64,000 nt of DNA from Erythrobasidium yunnanense (GCA_001600175.1 BCJC01000007.1:496001-560000), one strand, 5' to 3'. Counted from the stretch's first letter, positions 23,500-35,702 are shown. Translations and numbers: made by a program. The notes: generated by a model not told the origin, from the letters alone.

Positions 23500-25360
23500 C
23501 TTCCAGGCGCTGCGTTTCGTTTGACGTATGGTGATCTAGTAGAGTTCGGCGTCGAGGCGTGTTAAGCGTTCCGAACCAAACAGAGAACACAGCTTGGCTT
23601 CCAGAGGACTCTGATGGCGTTAACTTGCGATGAAGGGGAAGAGAAGCGCGAAGAAGTGTCGGCTGATGCTGCTTGGATGGATATTCGAAGAAGAAAGGGC
23701 TTTCCAGAAACCCTTTCAAGCTGATACGATGGGATGGATGAAAACAAAGGCGATGTAGTGCCAGCGACTAGATGAGTGTAGGCTTGCGTGCGACGAGATA
23801 AAGAGGCGCGTCCGTCCGTTGGGTTTCTTTGGATCACAAAAGAGCGTTCGGTTGCCGGCGTGTAAATTGAAGAACGAAGCGACGGAACTCTGAGACTAGC
23901 AGATGAACCGCAGGACAATGGGATACCGTAAAGCTGAAGCTGAAGAGAGCGTGTGTCGGTAGTTGGTAAAAGAAGATCGAAGGAAAAGCCAGAAAGCACG
24001 CACCTTTGAGCAAGCGACCTTCGACGCGTAAAGGGTAACTTTGGACAAATCAACAAGACGCCTCTCTTCGTTCTGCTTCCTAGCAAGATTACTTTGCGCC
24101 TCTCTTCTGCCTTGTTCTTATTGGCTCTGCTGCTTTGCGCTTTTATTGTGGCCCTGCGTCGCGACAGGCACGCAGAAGATCGGGTGCTCGAGGCGCGTCG
24201 AAGAAGTTGAGCACGGGCACGCAGCTTTGAAGTGGCGTAAAGTGCTCCCTCAGCTGCTGCAAGACAGCTGTCAAAAGCCGGCGAGTCCTGAGCGTTCTAT
24301 CTGGCTTCTGATCGCTGAAGTCGAGGCTACGAACGGTGCTCGTATATATCGCTCAAATAAATCCAACGACAGCAAAGTAGGATAGAAGTCAAGATCAGAG
24401 CGGTGCAAGCTCTACAACCCAGCCGGGAAGCAGCAAGCTCCATGTACCCTCATTACAAGAAGATGTCAGAAATAATGGACAAGCCGAAAAAGCCAAAAAG
24501 CCAAAATGTGTTATATGGGTCAGCCAAATTGCAACGATGTCTCAGTTCGCTCAACTAGCTTCCTAGCTGGATTTTCGTCTGTGCCTCGGGTTACCCTTTG
24601 CGAAAAATCAACAATGACGACAACGCTCCCGTCTTGCTGCTTTTACACAACGTTAAGAGAGAGCTATGCTGCTGCTGCTGTATACCAAGATCCTTTGCGT
24701 CTGGCTGCGGCCTTCCCGTCCTCCCGTCCGGAGGCTAATCTGACGGACACTCTCAAACGAGAAGGTGCTTCTCTATGACAACAACAAGCATGCAAGCACG
24801 GGACAACATAAGTTACCGTTCAGTAAACAGCACTAGAGTGTTTCTCGCTGTCTTCTGGTCTCTTTGAGACAGCCAAACGTCAAAGCATATTTTCTCCTCC
24901 CTAGCAGTGGGAGTTTTGCTGTTTTCCAGCTTCCATATTCCTGTTACCCGTCCCGACACTGTACGAGTACTTGTATTCCGATTCGGATTGGCCTCCAGCA
25001 ATATATGGAAGCGAGGGCTGGATCGCCCATTCCCCTTGAAAGCTTCGCGTGGTGCACCGCGATGGGCGCTCCATAACGTGTCCAGGGGCTCCCGATACAA
25101 TCTGATCAGATATATACCGTCGATGGGCTCCACACCCTGCAATGCCCCTGCTGGGGCCTGCGTGAAGTCGCAAGGAAATGCCTGAGCGATCCCGTGTCAG
25201 AGACTGTACATACCGAATAGTAAACAGAGTCCTCACCTGGTTACAATGCGCATTCCTCGGTGGGTTGAGGTGCCATGAGTCTCTAGCTTTAAACGACGGA
25301 ACGGACGAGAAGGGAGCGATGGGCGATATTCGCATTGACATCCAGGGACGGGAGGAGCAG
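23500..25360. other. Long gene-free stretch upstream of the arrestin-like gene
   Basis: 1.86 kb without a supported gene. Long frames exist on both strands but have no domain, signal peptide or partner exons. It probably holds a long promoter/leader for the arrestin-like gene and the 3' flank of the IQ gene. A short GCTGCTGCTGCTG tract lies near 24668. Confidence 0.45.
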
Positions 25361-27407
25361 CTACATGTGCATCTTCTTGTCAAAGGCCTTCTTGAACCGC
25401 CGCGTCTTTCCCTTCTGTAGTCGACAAGCACATTCGAAACAAGGAGTAGCGTCAGCGATCCGCCTCGCTTATCCAGCTATTGATCACTCACAAGAGTATG
25501 TAGCGTGTTCGCTTGCTCGATGAACCAGAGCTTGAGCTATAGGGCAAGAAAACGTGAAGTTAGGCAATGCCCGTCTCGAGGCGTGATGAAATCCAACCCA
25601 CCTCGGTTCCCTTGATTTTGACTTGTGACAGATCAGCTCCCTGTTTCTCCATCTCGTCTATCCATCGCTTGAAGTAGACTGCTTTCGTTCTGTATGTCTT
25701 ACGGAATCAGCTTCTGTCGATCTTTGGATGAGCGATATAGACCGCAAACCTGTAGTGCCCGCTCATTGGATTACACTTGACCAGTTGACCTTCTTTGACG
25801 ACGAGCGTTCCAGCAGAAGTAATCGGTCCTCCAGCCAGGAAGGAAGAATGCTGAAATCGGCCTTTCTGCTTGATGCCCAAATAGAGGCGGTACTCTAATG
25901 CCATAAGATGGATCAGTGCCATAGTATGCTTAACTACGCAATCCGGCTCACCCGAATCGGACACGTAGATCCAGACATCACCCTTCTCCTTCTGTTTCTC
26001 GTTCTGATCGTTCTGGCCTTCAAAGCTTGTCGAGGACGTGCGCCTCACGAGCTTCGGCTCAGAAATTGTGCCTCGGTCATCGCTGTGTCTGCTTCTGCTT
26101 GCAGCGGAGGTTGTCGACCCGCTAGAATCGGACGAATAAGACAGAGACGACGACGAACCTGAATTGAAGTTCGTAGTATATGCATCCCTCTTCACGTCTT
26201 CAGGCACTATCTCGATGGGTGCTACGCCCTTGCCTTTGCCAAGATCCATCCACTTCCTTCCAGTCTGTTTCATCAGAGCGTCAGTATCTGCTGGCAACAG
26301 TCTGGCTGGTCAACATACCGTCTCGACCAATGGATGCTGCTCTCCCGTGTGCTTCACGACATGCGGTGACGGATGCTCCCATCGCAAGCGTCCGCTTTCT
26401 TTGTCAATCGTGACCCGGTAATGCCGTCTTTGCTCGACCGAGAGATAGCTATATAGATGGTCAGCCTTCTCTCCTGTCATAAACATTCCTACAAAGCCTA
26501 CCTGATGCATTCGCTTTCCAGCTTCTCTCGCGGACATTTGGGAAGAGAAAGCTCTTTGCCCTTGCCCTGGTCGAGCCAGTGGAAGCTAGGCGAACGTCAG
26601 CTGTCTTCTCGTTGAGCCGACAAATCTGTAGACGCACAAGTTGCCCTGCGCCTCATCTGACGCTTGCCATTCTTCGAAGTAGTACTGCCAGAATCAATCA
26701 CGTGAGCCTTGGGGCAGTGATAAAGTCAGCTTTTCCAGCATGTCTACCTTGATGTTTGAGCCATAGCGATGCTTTGTATCTATCAGCTCGAGCCAGTGCT
26801 GCTCTTCCAGGTTCTTCTTGATCTTTACGGCTTTCTGACCGTCTTTCTTGCCATTGAAAGGGCGTCGTTTTCCAGTTTCCGGGTCTCTATTCTGCGCGTA
26901 GTTCTTCGCAGCTCGTATCTTGTCCTTGAACGTGTTTCCGCTGCTACTATTAGCTTGTTCGCCGGCGTTTGCTTGTCCCGCATCCGTAGGGGTTGAGCTG
27001 TCGCTCTGAGCTTTCGCTATCTGGCCAGCGAACAAGCCACCGCGTTTCCATCGGTCTTGTGGTGTGTTGCTGGCATTTGACGACGCAGCTGCCGTCGAAC
27101 GTTGCAGTTTCGTCCTGTTCAAGGCGTCTGTTTACGCATGACGGCCATCCGCAGCAGTCAGCCAATTCAAGGGTTTTCTTTGGATTCTGGCTTCAGGCTG
27201 ACCATCCCAGCGTTTGTCAGAATCCAGCTCATTATCTTGGTGCTTCAGGCCGCCTGCATCCGTAGCTTTGGTCGTTGTTTCCTCTTGGCTCTGCTCCAAT
27301 CGCTCCTCTTTGGTTCTGCTGCTGCTGCTGGTCTCCCTGAACTTTGCCTGGATCACTCTCGCTGCTGCTGCTCGACGCTCCTCTTCTTCCTGATCCTGCG
27401 CTGCCAT
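25361..27407 (-). CDS. IQ calmodulin-binding-motif protein (fungal family)
   Basis: Ten exons: 27203-27407, 26748-27127, 26638-26684, 26502-26585, 26319-26448, 25952-26264, 25750-25894, 25602-25689, 25492-25536 and 25361-25414; about 496 residues. One IQ-like motif lies at the N-terminus (AAARVIQAKFRE). The following blocks match a conserved fungal IQ-domain protein of unknown role: HWLELIDTKHRYGSNIK, FFHWLDQGKGKELSLPKCPR, RLYLGIKQKGRFQHSSFL and SGHYR. It ends in a Lys/Arg-rich helix (GKTRRFKKAFDKKM). The middle is Ser-rich. Its start codon lies 27 bp from that of the divergent HD gene. Confidence 0.85.
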
Positions 27408-27434
27408 TCCAAGTGATTCCTACGAGTTCGAGCA
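27408..27434. promoter_or_regulatory. 27-bp interval between divergent start codons
   Basis: Only 27 bp separate the ATGs of the IQ gene and the HD gene. Transcripts must start inside the other gene or overlap, so promoter elements must lie in coding DNA, unless one true start is further downstream. Confidence 0.5.
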
Positions 27435-28396
27435 ATGCAGAAAGCCGATATACAGACTGGAGCTGCTGCATCTTCATCCGTTGAGACTGCGAAACGCGAT
27501 GCCAAGCCTGATGTGCAAGACAAGCTCGAATTGATGCACCTCATCGAACGGCTCAAGCTGCAAAAGCGGACTGGATGGGTGCGACAAGGCATCAATCTGC
27601 CAGAAAGCATTGCCGACCATATGTATAGAATGGCGATGCTTTCTCTTCTGTCGGAGGAAGACGATCAGCTGGATATTGCGAAATGTGTACAGATGGCAGT
27701 CGTACATGATCTAGCAGAAGCGACTGTTGGAGACATAACGCCGTATGATGGCATATCAAAGGAGGAGAAGGAGAAGCTGGAAAGCGTGAGTTGTCACACC
27801 CAATACGGGGTAACAGACGTGGCTAAGTCTGCAATTCCAGAACGCGATGCAGCATATAACGACGAAGCTGCTAGATCCGAGCAAGCCCGCATCGAAGCGG
27901 ATACAAGCATTATATCACGAGTACGAAAAGCGTGAGACTAGAGAGGCGAAGTTCGTTAAGGACCTGGATCTCTTAGAAATGGCACTACAAGCGTCAGAGT
28001 ATGAAGAAGGTGTGTCACACCTGCCTTTGCTTGTATCAGCAAGCGCTACAGCTCATGTCACCCTACAAAGCTCAAGGTTCAGACAAGATGCAACCCTTCT
28101 TCGAATCGTCTGTCCCGAAGATCAAGCATCCCGAGGTGAAAGCATGGGCAAGCCAGCTGTAGGTTGCATAGTCGCGAAACCTTTGCTTGATCTTATCATT
28201 TTGCGACAGCATGAAAGAAAGGCACGCCAAGCAAAATCAAGCGGCTTCATATCGACAAGTTAGCGTTACCGAGACATCACCCCCGGCAGAAGCGCCAGCC
28301 GTATCTGCAGAGCCTCCAGCCCCAGTCTCTCCAGTCGCAGCCATAAAGCTTTCAAACGATTCTGTCAAAGTAACGGACGCGGATGATGAGGTATAG
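27435..28396 (+). CDS. HD-domain 5'-deoxynucleotidase (HDDC2/Ygk1-like)
   Basis: Metal-dependent phosphohydrolase acting on deoxyribonucleoside 5'-monophosphates. Exons 27435-27785, 27841-28009, 28071-28158 and 28210-28396, about 264 residues. The family blocks are LKLQKRTGWV, SIADHMYRM (first His), VVHDLAEATVGDITP (HD plus Glu) and FVKDLDLLEMALQASEYE (last Asp). After the domain comes a Pro/Ala/Val-rich tail that family members usually lack. The stop codon sits inside a possible donor (GAG|GTATAG), see findings. The true start could be later; the sequence before residue 30 is not conserved. Confidence 0.88.
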
Positions 28397-28473
28397 CGCG
28401 ACCCGTGTCTGTGCGGATGAGCAGCATCACCGACTCAAAGTTTCTCTTCTTCATCCGCTTTACCGCCTGCTAG

Positions 28474-29507
28474 ATCTTCGAGCTCTATTCGGCTCTTTCT
28501 GCCACCACTCCGGTCAACCACGGTCCTAGTCAGCCGTCTTCTTCGAGAGGTTTAGGCTTTGTGGACGCCAAGTCGGGATTGCTGCAGATCAAGATCGAAG
28601 TGCCTAAGGTATCGGCCAGGTCACCGGCGAACCGGAAAGCGTCAGCAAATAGCACCACAAAACGATTAGCTTCGGCTACCGCTCAACAGGATACGAACGC
28701 GAAAGGCAAAGGCAAAGCTAGAATGACTGCGGTTGAAATGGAGGAGATCTCGGTCGAGATACAACAAGATCTGTCCGGACTGCGCAACAGGGCAGGAGAT
28801 ACAGGTTCAGTCGTCTGGAGAGCCTCGTAAGCGCTACTAACCTGTTGCTCATGCGGGTTCAAGCATGCTAATATACCCTTTCCGTCAGTGTCGAGTTCGC
28901 GCGGAACATCCTTCAGCAGATATACGATCCCAGGCCAATACCACCTCTCTTAGATCAAGCCCAACTTAGCAGTACTTCCATTGTTGAGCTTGGTAGTGGT
29001 ACAGGCGTGCTTGCGAACCTTCTTTCCCCTTACTTCGCAAGCTGGACCTGCACTGATATAGAAGCATTACTGCCGACCATACAGAAGAACATCAAGCGTA
29101 ATGCAGACTCGGTGAAAGCAAGACAGCCCAAAGGGCCCACATCTACAGCTGTAGAAGTACTGGAACTGGATTGGACGTGGTCACGCAAAGAGCTCTTGCG
29201 GGAATTTGGACCAAACGAAGCAGGGTACGATATCGCGTTAGCCGTAGACTGCCTATTCAATGAAAGTCTGGTCGAGCATTTTGTCAACACTTTGGAATGT
29301 TTAGGCGCCAGATCTGTCATTGTTGTGTCGGAGCTACGGAGTCCAGAAGTACTGAGACTCTTCCTCGAGACTTGGTTGAAGAGGGAAGGATGGGAGATTT
29401 GGAGAGCTTGTAAAGCAGGAGAAGATCAGACAAAGGAGAATTTGCCTCTGTTGGGCAAGAAATACGTTGTCTGGGTAGGATGGAAAACTACGGCGGTAGA
29501 GGCTTAG
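28474..29507 (+). CDS. Lysine methyltransferase (METTL21/Rkm5-like), N-terminus unresolved
   Basis: Class I SAM methyltransferase likely acting on a ribosomal or chaperone lysine. Exons 28474-28826 and 28889-29507 (intron with perfect TACTAAC) encode about 323 residues. Conserved parts: FELYSALSA and GLGFVDAKSG at the N-terminus, VVWRASVEFARNIL, VELGSGTGVLANLL (SAM motif I), LDWTW and ALAVDCLFNESLV. No in-frame ATG precedes the conserved N-terminus: the codon just upstream of 28474 is TAG, and the ATG at 28418 is separated from it by that stop. Either an unrecognised intron supplies the start, it joins the HD gene, or it begins at ATG 28723. Confidence 0.75.
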
Positions 29508-29690
29508 CAGCTTTGATTCAGACTTTGCATAATATATAACTAGTGCTACACATAATTGCATACTGCCACAACATGCGCACTAAAAACTGCCTTTGCTGCT
29601 ATGCGAGCAAGCTCAACGAGGACAATAGCGATATGAGCTGGTAAACAGCCGGACTAAGCGAGAACGATCTTGCGTGTATATATATTGACC

Positions 29691-32515
29691 TCAATAGGCG
29701 GGAATGACCTTGATCTCGGAAGTGGGTGGTGGACATATAGCCCATACGAGTTTCGACGACCCAATATAGCCTGGGGTATCTTTTGGTATTTCTGATGACT
29801 TGGCGGATGGAGCTTCCTGCAGTCTACGTCTTTTCAGGAGTGCTGAAGGTTGCGCGACTGCTTGCGGAATAGAGGATAGTAAAGTTTCAAGAGATATTTT
29901 GCGCTTGACTTCCGAGTTTTGTGGCTGCTGGGAGGGAGCTAGCGCAGGAGTATCTTGAAGCAGGGCAATGAAGTCAGCAGAGCCTTGCCTGAATATTGAC
30001 GTGGAGTACGGCTTACCTGTCCGATGCGGTACCTGTGTCTGAGTGTCCGCCTTTTGAGGTATACCTTCATATTCTCCGGCCTTCTTATCCAGCGACTGAA
30101 GCAAAGCCTGGCTTCTGTCGATAAAGCGCTGCAGACGTTCAATGGTGGCTTTGGCAGCAGTGACTTCCTCCATCAACCCGAAGCGAAGCTCTCCTATCTG
30201 CTCTTCCTCCGAGACGAAGTCCATATATCGTTCATTCGGCCTGGGTATGAGCTGCATGCTGGCTTGTCGAGCGGGCCGAAGTTCCCCTCGCATAGGTTGC
30301 TGGTGCTGGTAGTGTGTTTGGTGTGGGTGTGGATGTACTTGGTGAGGTGGCCAAGAGTCGTGTCTGTACCTTGGCTGCACCTGCTGATGTTGCTGTTGCT
30401 GACGAATTTCTTGATACTGATGCTGATGCGGGTGAAGGGGATTTTGCTGAAGGTCGTTACCGGTATGAAGGGGGTGATGATGCGATTCGAGAAGATCTTG
30501 GTCCAATCGGGTTGAGTGTGCTCGCGAAGATTCGTGATTCGCATGCATAGCAAGAGCGGCTATTGCAGCCAGTTCCGGCAAGGTAAGGTCGTTAGGCCGA
30601 GTAGAAGGAAGTGAAGATGTAGATGAAGCGTCGATCTCATCAACGCTCATGTCTTCCGTCTGTCGCTGACTGTCCTCTCCTTCTGCTCTGTCATTTCCTA
30701 GTGTGTCTGAAGCAGAGCCAGGAATTTTACGTTGTTTCTTTCTGACGGGTTCGCCAGGAGTACTTTGTGGCGGATCCCGCTGCTGTTGTAATAGCTGATG
30801 TATTTGAGGTTTCTGATCGATAGCGGGCGAAAAGGCGGATGACCCAAACGGGTCGGAAGAGGGCGTACCCGGAGGTGGAGTCGCAGACGCCTGATCGTTC
30901 TGTAGTGCCAAAACATTCTGTTGCGCGTTTGTCACTGCACCAGCTGCGACGCGCTTCCTCCGCTTGATAGTTGGCTTGTTTAGATTGATGGGTCGATGGC
31001 TGCCGTGTAGCTTGTAGTACAGGCCTGAGGAAGGTCGAACTCAGCGCAATATCTAGAGGGATACTGCAGTCAGACTTACCGCATGCATTACAGGCGACTC
31101 TTCCTTCGCCATCGCGTCGCCAGAGCGGGGTGGTGGTTGTTCCACAGTTTTCGCATGCAGTCCCTCCGAGCTCAGAGCCTGCGCTGGTAGCAGAGGCTAT
31201 ATTCGATTTCGAGCCCCGCTGACTAGCCGTCAAAGGCGGAGATGGCTGTTTGCGACCGCTTGGTAATGGAGGTGCGCCATTGTGGTAAGGCTGTAATGGC
31301 GGCTGACCATTTTGTTGACCGTATGACTGCTGAGATGAGCCTTCTGTAGGCAATGGCTGTTGCGAACGTGGCGCGTCTGCTGCGGTAGAAGCAGCAGCTG
31401 CTGCAACAGCGGCTGTCGCTCGCATTTTGTTGTTGAATGCCGGACACCCATTACAGCAAGCTTTTCCACCTGCGCCGTTACAGTGCCCATCGCCGGGACA
31501 CGTCCCAAATACTGCCCTGCCAGGTGCTGCAGCTGGAGTAACATTTTCTGCAAGTTGTCTCGCAAGTACGGGTAGAGGTGAAAAGCTTGCATGACCTTGC
31601 GGCGATTGTCTACCTTGGCTAATACTCAACGAAGGACTTGCTATTCGTGGGAGGGTATTGTCATTAGAACTTGACTGATTGGCCAGAGATGAAGCAAGAG
31701 AAGGAAGCGGCGACGATGTACCAAGATTGCGCGGTGAAGTATAGGTAGAAGGTAAGCCTGCTCTTGAGGTAAAGCTGGAAATAGGCGGCAGACTCGGTCG
31801 TATTGATGCAGAGGCAGGGCCGAGGCCAGGTCGAGAGCTGGGCTGAGCAAGAATAGATGGATGTGCATTGCCAGCAAGTTTGTTGTCAAGGGACTGTGGG
31901 TCTGCAGCGCCAACAGCTTGAGGACGTCGTATGCTAGCCAGACCTGTTATGCCGTTATGGATCAGGATTACGAAAGCAACGGTTCATTCTGGAGAAGCAC
32001 ATACCACAAGCATTGCATAGAGCTGCACCTGTAGAGTCCCTCTTCCACAGCGGTTTGGCTACTACACCGCAGGAGGAGCACCTCGGACCGCCACTATCAC
32101 TATTGTTGCTCTGGCTGCTGGCACTTGTAATGCTGGTTTGCTGAGGTATACTACTTCGTACGCTAGAGTCTTGAGGAGATTGCTGCTGCTCCTGCGAACG
32201 CGTCTGCGATTCTGGCGACTTCTGCACTCCGTTTCGTTCTGCAGTGCTTTCCTCGCGCCTGACAGCAGCTACATTTTCGCGAGCCGGTGTAGGCGCTGTA
32301 GAATTGCTTCTACTCCCTTGTAGAGAACTGGCTGAAGGAACTTGATAAGCATGCGGAAGTTGGGATTGCTGAGCGAGCAGAGACTGCAGCTGCTGGTGAG
32401 CTGCCATGCCCGAGCCAGTTCGAGGTTGCATAGATTCGGCGGCCATACTGCCTGCCCTCTGGAAGTCGCTATCAGGTCGTTCTTGCTGGTGCATAACCGT
32501 CACAGTCGCGGTCAT
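29691..32515 (-). CDS. GATA-type iron repressor (Urbs1/SRE/Fep1 family)
   Basis: Represses siderophore and iron-uptake genes when iron is plentiful; nuclear. Exons 32005-32515, 31080-31943, 30017-31024 and 29691-29953, about 881 residues. Two GATA zinc fingers with 17-residue loops: CSSCGVVAKPLWKRD and CENCGTTTTPLWRRD, each followed by CNACG-L; introns cut both at the same G codon. Between them lies the Cys-rich iron-sensing block CPGDGHCNGAGGKACCNGC, the hallmark of this family. The tail has His/Gln-rich runs and a coiled coil (AAKATIERLQRFIDRSQALLQ). The last intron (63 nt) is in frame without stops, so it could be retained. Confidence 0.93.
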
Positions 32516-33070
32516 CCCGTCGTAGTCGTCGTTGCTACCACTTGCGACACCTTGCAGCGTTCATTGGTATTTCTAGTTTCGCAGAATCAGGAGAGGCCGT
32601 CGAATTGGTGTAAAGACAAGCTGTGAGTTGTTTTTGGCAAATTGTCGCAAGTCCCTGTCAAAGGTCAACCTCATGCAACATTCGCAAGAAACAAGCGAGG
32701 ACTGATTGCCGGGAGATCATCACCGACCAATCAGAAAGCGTTCAAAAGGCCACCGGAGAGATTAGATCAGATTGCTGCGGATGGCCCGCTTCTGCATCCG
32801 GTATCGATTACTGATCAGATCTGGATCAGATAAGATAATGCGGCAGTTTGGTTTGGCGTTGCTTTCCAAAGATGATCTTTCCTGGAACGCTATATACACG
32901 AGTATCTATCGACATGATGATAACCCAAGGTAGATCTTGACCAAAGCTACAGATTACTTCCCTCATAAACAAGTAGCGACCAGGCGCTTCTAAACATGCA
33001 ACAGAAAGACGTATAAACAGATAATAAGACTAGACCTACGTAATAGAACATCCCGTCAGACTGCACTTCA
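32516..33070. other. Intergenic stretch: iron-repressor promoter
   Basis: Promoter and leader of the GATA gene plus 3' flank of the receptor gene. Repeated GATC/GATCAGAT words lie near 32760-32830. No gene seen. Confidence 0.45.
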
Positions 33071-35237
33071 TCACCGCGAACGCACCCGAGTAGCTGCACG
33101 GAACCGCCATTCGATGAGGGTATATATAATGGCATCCACGAATCCTGGAGACAGCACAAAGATGCGATTGAGGAGATTGAGAACTTCGTCGGCTTGCGAG
33201 CCGGTAATGAAGATAGACAGCGTTCTCGCAATAGAGATAGCGACAATCAGGGAATACTGCGGCGAACAAAAAAGTGATCAGTTATGTTATTTGTACTAGA
33301 TCGAAAGGAAATGCTCACAGCGGCCGGATAGAGCATCATCAGATACGATACTCTCTTGCTCTCTTCAGCAGCGCTCATTCGCCGCTGAACGAGACGAGAA
33401 CTGACTGGTTCCAGCGACATCTTCCTCTCGTGGTCTGCAGTAGGGCCAACATGCTGCAGAGCCTCCTCGAAGCCCATAATTCCGCTTTTCGACACGCCCG
33501 TCTCGCTTTCTCTAGTAGCCGTGGCATCCAAAGTGTTGTTGCTGCTTTCATCATTGGGTGTTTGACCTTCCAGATCGTCCAACGATGGCTCTGTAATGCT
33601 CGTTTGCCTGACACGCTGGTATTGACTTTCTTGCGTATGTAGCTGTATAGCAGGCTCGAGCGCTCTCGTTATACTGGGCTCGGATGTGCCAGGACTGATA
33701 GGTGGCCGACTTGCGGGAAAAGCATAGTCGCGCGGAGGCAGGTTGATTGGTTGAGGTGGAAAACGATAGGCCGAGGTGTCTGGAATCGCTCGCCTAGAGA
33801 AGCTGGGTGGTGTATCGAAGGAGACCCTTTGATTTGCGGCTGGAGAATGGCTTCTGGGTGCTGTCTGAGCTTCGAGCATCTTGAGCTGGCTTTCGAACCC
33901 GCCTGAGCCGCTCAAAATGGCATGCGAGTCTTGCAAGCTTTGTACGCGCTGCAGCCCCATAGCACCAAGCTCTTCCGAATTCTCAATGATGGGCATATCC
34001 AACGGCGAGGTGGTACCCAAGCGATGTTTCCGTGGACTTTGCGAAAGCTTCATCCTGCCTGAAAGATGGTTGACGAGCGTCTTTTCGGAATCTTTGCTTC
34101 CCTTCCTACTCCATATGCTCTGATACGTCATTGCAAGCTTTGAGGAGGACGAACTGAATGAGGATGCGACAGGTGACTTCTCAGGGATTGATCCATCTTC
34201 TGGAAGCTGCGAATTCTGCTTCGGCGGAAATTGATAGTGATTTGCACTAGAGAATGAAACTGGCGTAGGACAAGGCGCCTCGCCTCCAGGTACAATGATA
34301 GAACCGAACGATGCGGTTTCGGTAGCTTTGGCTTTCACAGCGCTTTTATGGAAGAATCGGAAGAGGTGGACGTAGAGGCCTATGACTATCATGAATAGTA
34401 AGGTCCGAGGTATGAACAAGACGAGGTTCCCATATAGAGCCGGAGGAGTGCTAGAAAAGAAGCAGAGACCGCCTATGTCGACAGTTGGCACCAGAGCAAC
34501 ACTTAGAGATGCATTGAAGAAGGATGTGATCCAGATGACTGCCCATATAGCAGGCATTGCCCATGCATGGTGGAGTAGGCGTGCCGGTAGTGATAGCGGA
34601 TGGACCAGAATCGCGTCTGAGGATGAGGGTATCAGCGCAATATTCGCCAAGCGACATAGGAGCATGCACTGACATGTAGTGCCTGCTATGCTGAGAGCGA
34701 TAACACTATACTTAGTGCGAACTTAGGCCGGACCTATTTAAGCGAGCTTACGCGAGTGCCCAAAAGCATCCAGCAACGACCAAAGAAACATAGAAAAAAG
34801 CATTAATTTTGCAGCCTAGGGAGTCATTGATGAGCCGCCCGCCAGAGCGGACGAATATGCTTGGTACAAGGACCTGTCATCATCAACCAAAAAAGCTATC
34901 AGCGTCCTGGTCTGGCTGGATTGTGTACTTGTAGATCTGAAGGCTTACTATGACCGCTTGTACCAAGTCGTTGATGGCGAGCCCAAGAATCAATCGATGC
35001 CGCACTTTTCGGAGTTGATGAGATAAGAAAAAAGGGATTATCATGACCAGCGAGCCGACCAAGCTCTGTCGTAGCCTAAAGATTAGCATGTCCTACAAAT
35101 GTCGAAAGCCAATGGAAAAGCCGTACCAGGGAGCATGCTGTCAGATTGATCGTGACCAGATTTCTGTACCCAAGATGTCGGTCGGCCTCATCTAAGCCAG
35201 CTGACATTCTGCCATTGCTGCCGGAGTGCCCGCTCAT
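33071..35237 (-). CDS. Seven-transmembrane receptor with very long third loop (Git3/cAMP-receptor-like)
   Basis: Probable G-protein-coupled receptor in the plasma membrane, perhaps for nutrient or carbon sensing. Exons 35127-35237, 34949-35092, 34752-34873, 33319-34705 and 33071-33256, about 649 residues. Membrane segments: SLVGSLVMIIPFFLS, LILGLAINDLVQAVIVLV, FFYVSLVVAGCFWALAVIAL, AWAMPAIWAVIWITSFF, LVLFIPRTLLFMIVIGLYV, VSYLMMLYPAAYSLIVAISI and FVLSPGFVDAIIYTLIEWRF. The loop between segments 5 and 6 is about 320 residues, Ser/Pro-rich. The first intron is only 34 nt. The class is assigned by topology and the HQLRKVRHRLILGLAINDL block, not by a ligand-site motif. Confidence 0.78.
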
Positions 35238-35702
35238 CTAACGGTGCGAGCTATGTAGAGCCGCAGCTCAGCTCTCTGCTCAAGAGCAGCAATATTCAAC
35301 AAAGGAGTGCTTGAGATGGCTGGGAACGCTTCGGCGACGGGCTTGAATAGAGTGCGTGCCAGTAAAGAATCAAGAGCTATGGTAAAGAATGTGGAAGGCC
35401 TCTTGAGCGTTGTCGTTCGTGTTTCAAACCCATCGACACTAGCTGCCGCGAGCCGCAAGGCTAGGGAGCCCTGGCTGTCTGCCTAAGCCAGATAAGGTGA
35501 GCAGCGCAAGGGAGTACGTCTGTGCTCTGCTGCTGTCTGCTCTGCCGAAGTGCGATGTTTAGATGCTTTGTTTGGTTGAAGGCAACTCCGCACGTCAGAC
35601 GTTGAGCCGTCCTGTCAATCGCTACAAGTCCGATCGGGACGTCTTTCGCTGGCTCGCGAACTCGCGAAGGACATATACAAGAACCTGAAACGGTCTAATA
35701 TA
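35238..35702. other. Receptor 5' flank
   Basis: Upstream region of the receptor gene, before the repeat array. No gene or clear element recognised. Confidence 0.4.

Noticed and set aside
23562-24086. Minus-strand frame of 174 codons upstream of the arrestin-like gene
   Set aside because: No domain, no signal peptide, and no flanking exons that fit; composition looks random.
24813-25431. Overlapping frames on both strands in the long empty region
   Set aside because: None resembles a protein and none continues over splice sites.
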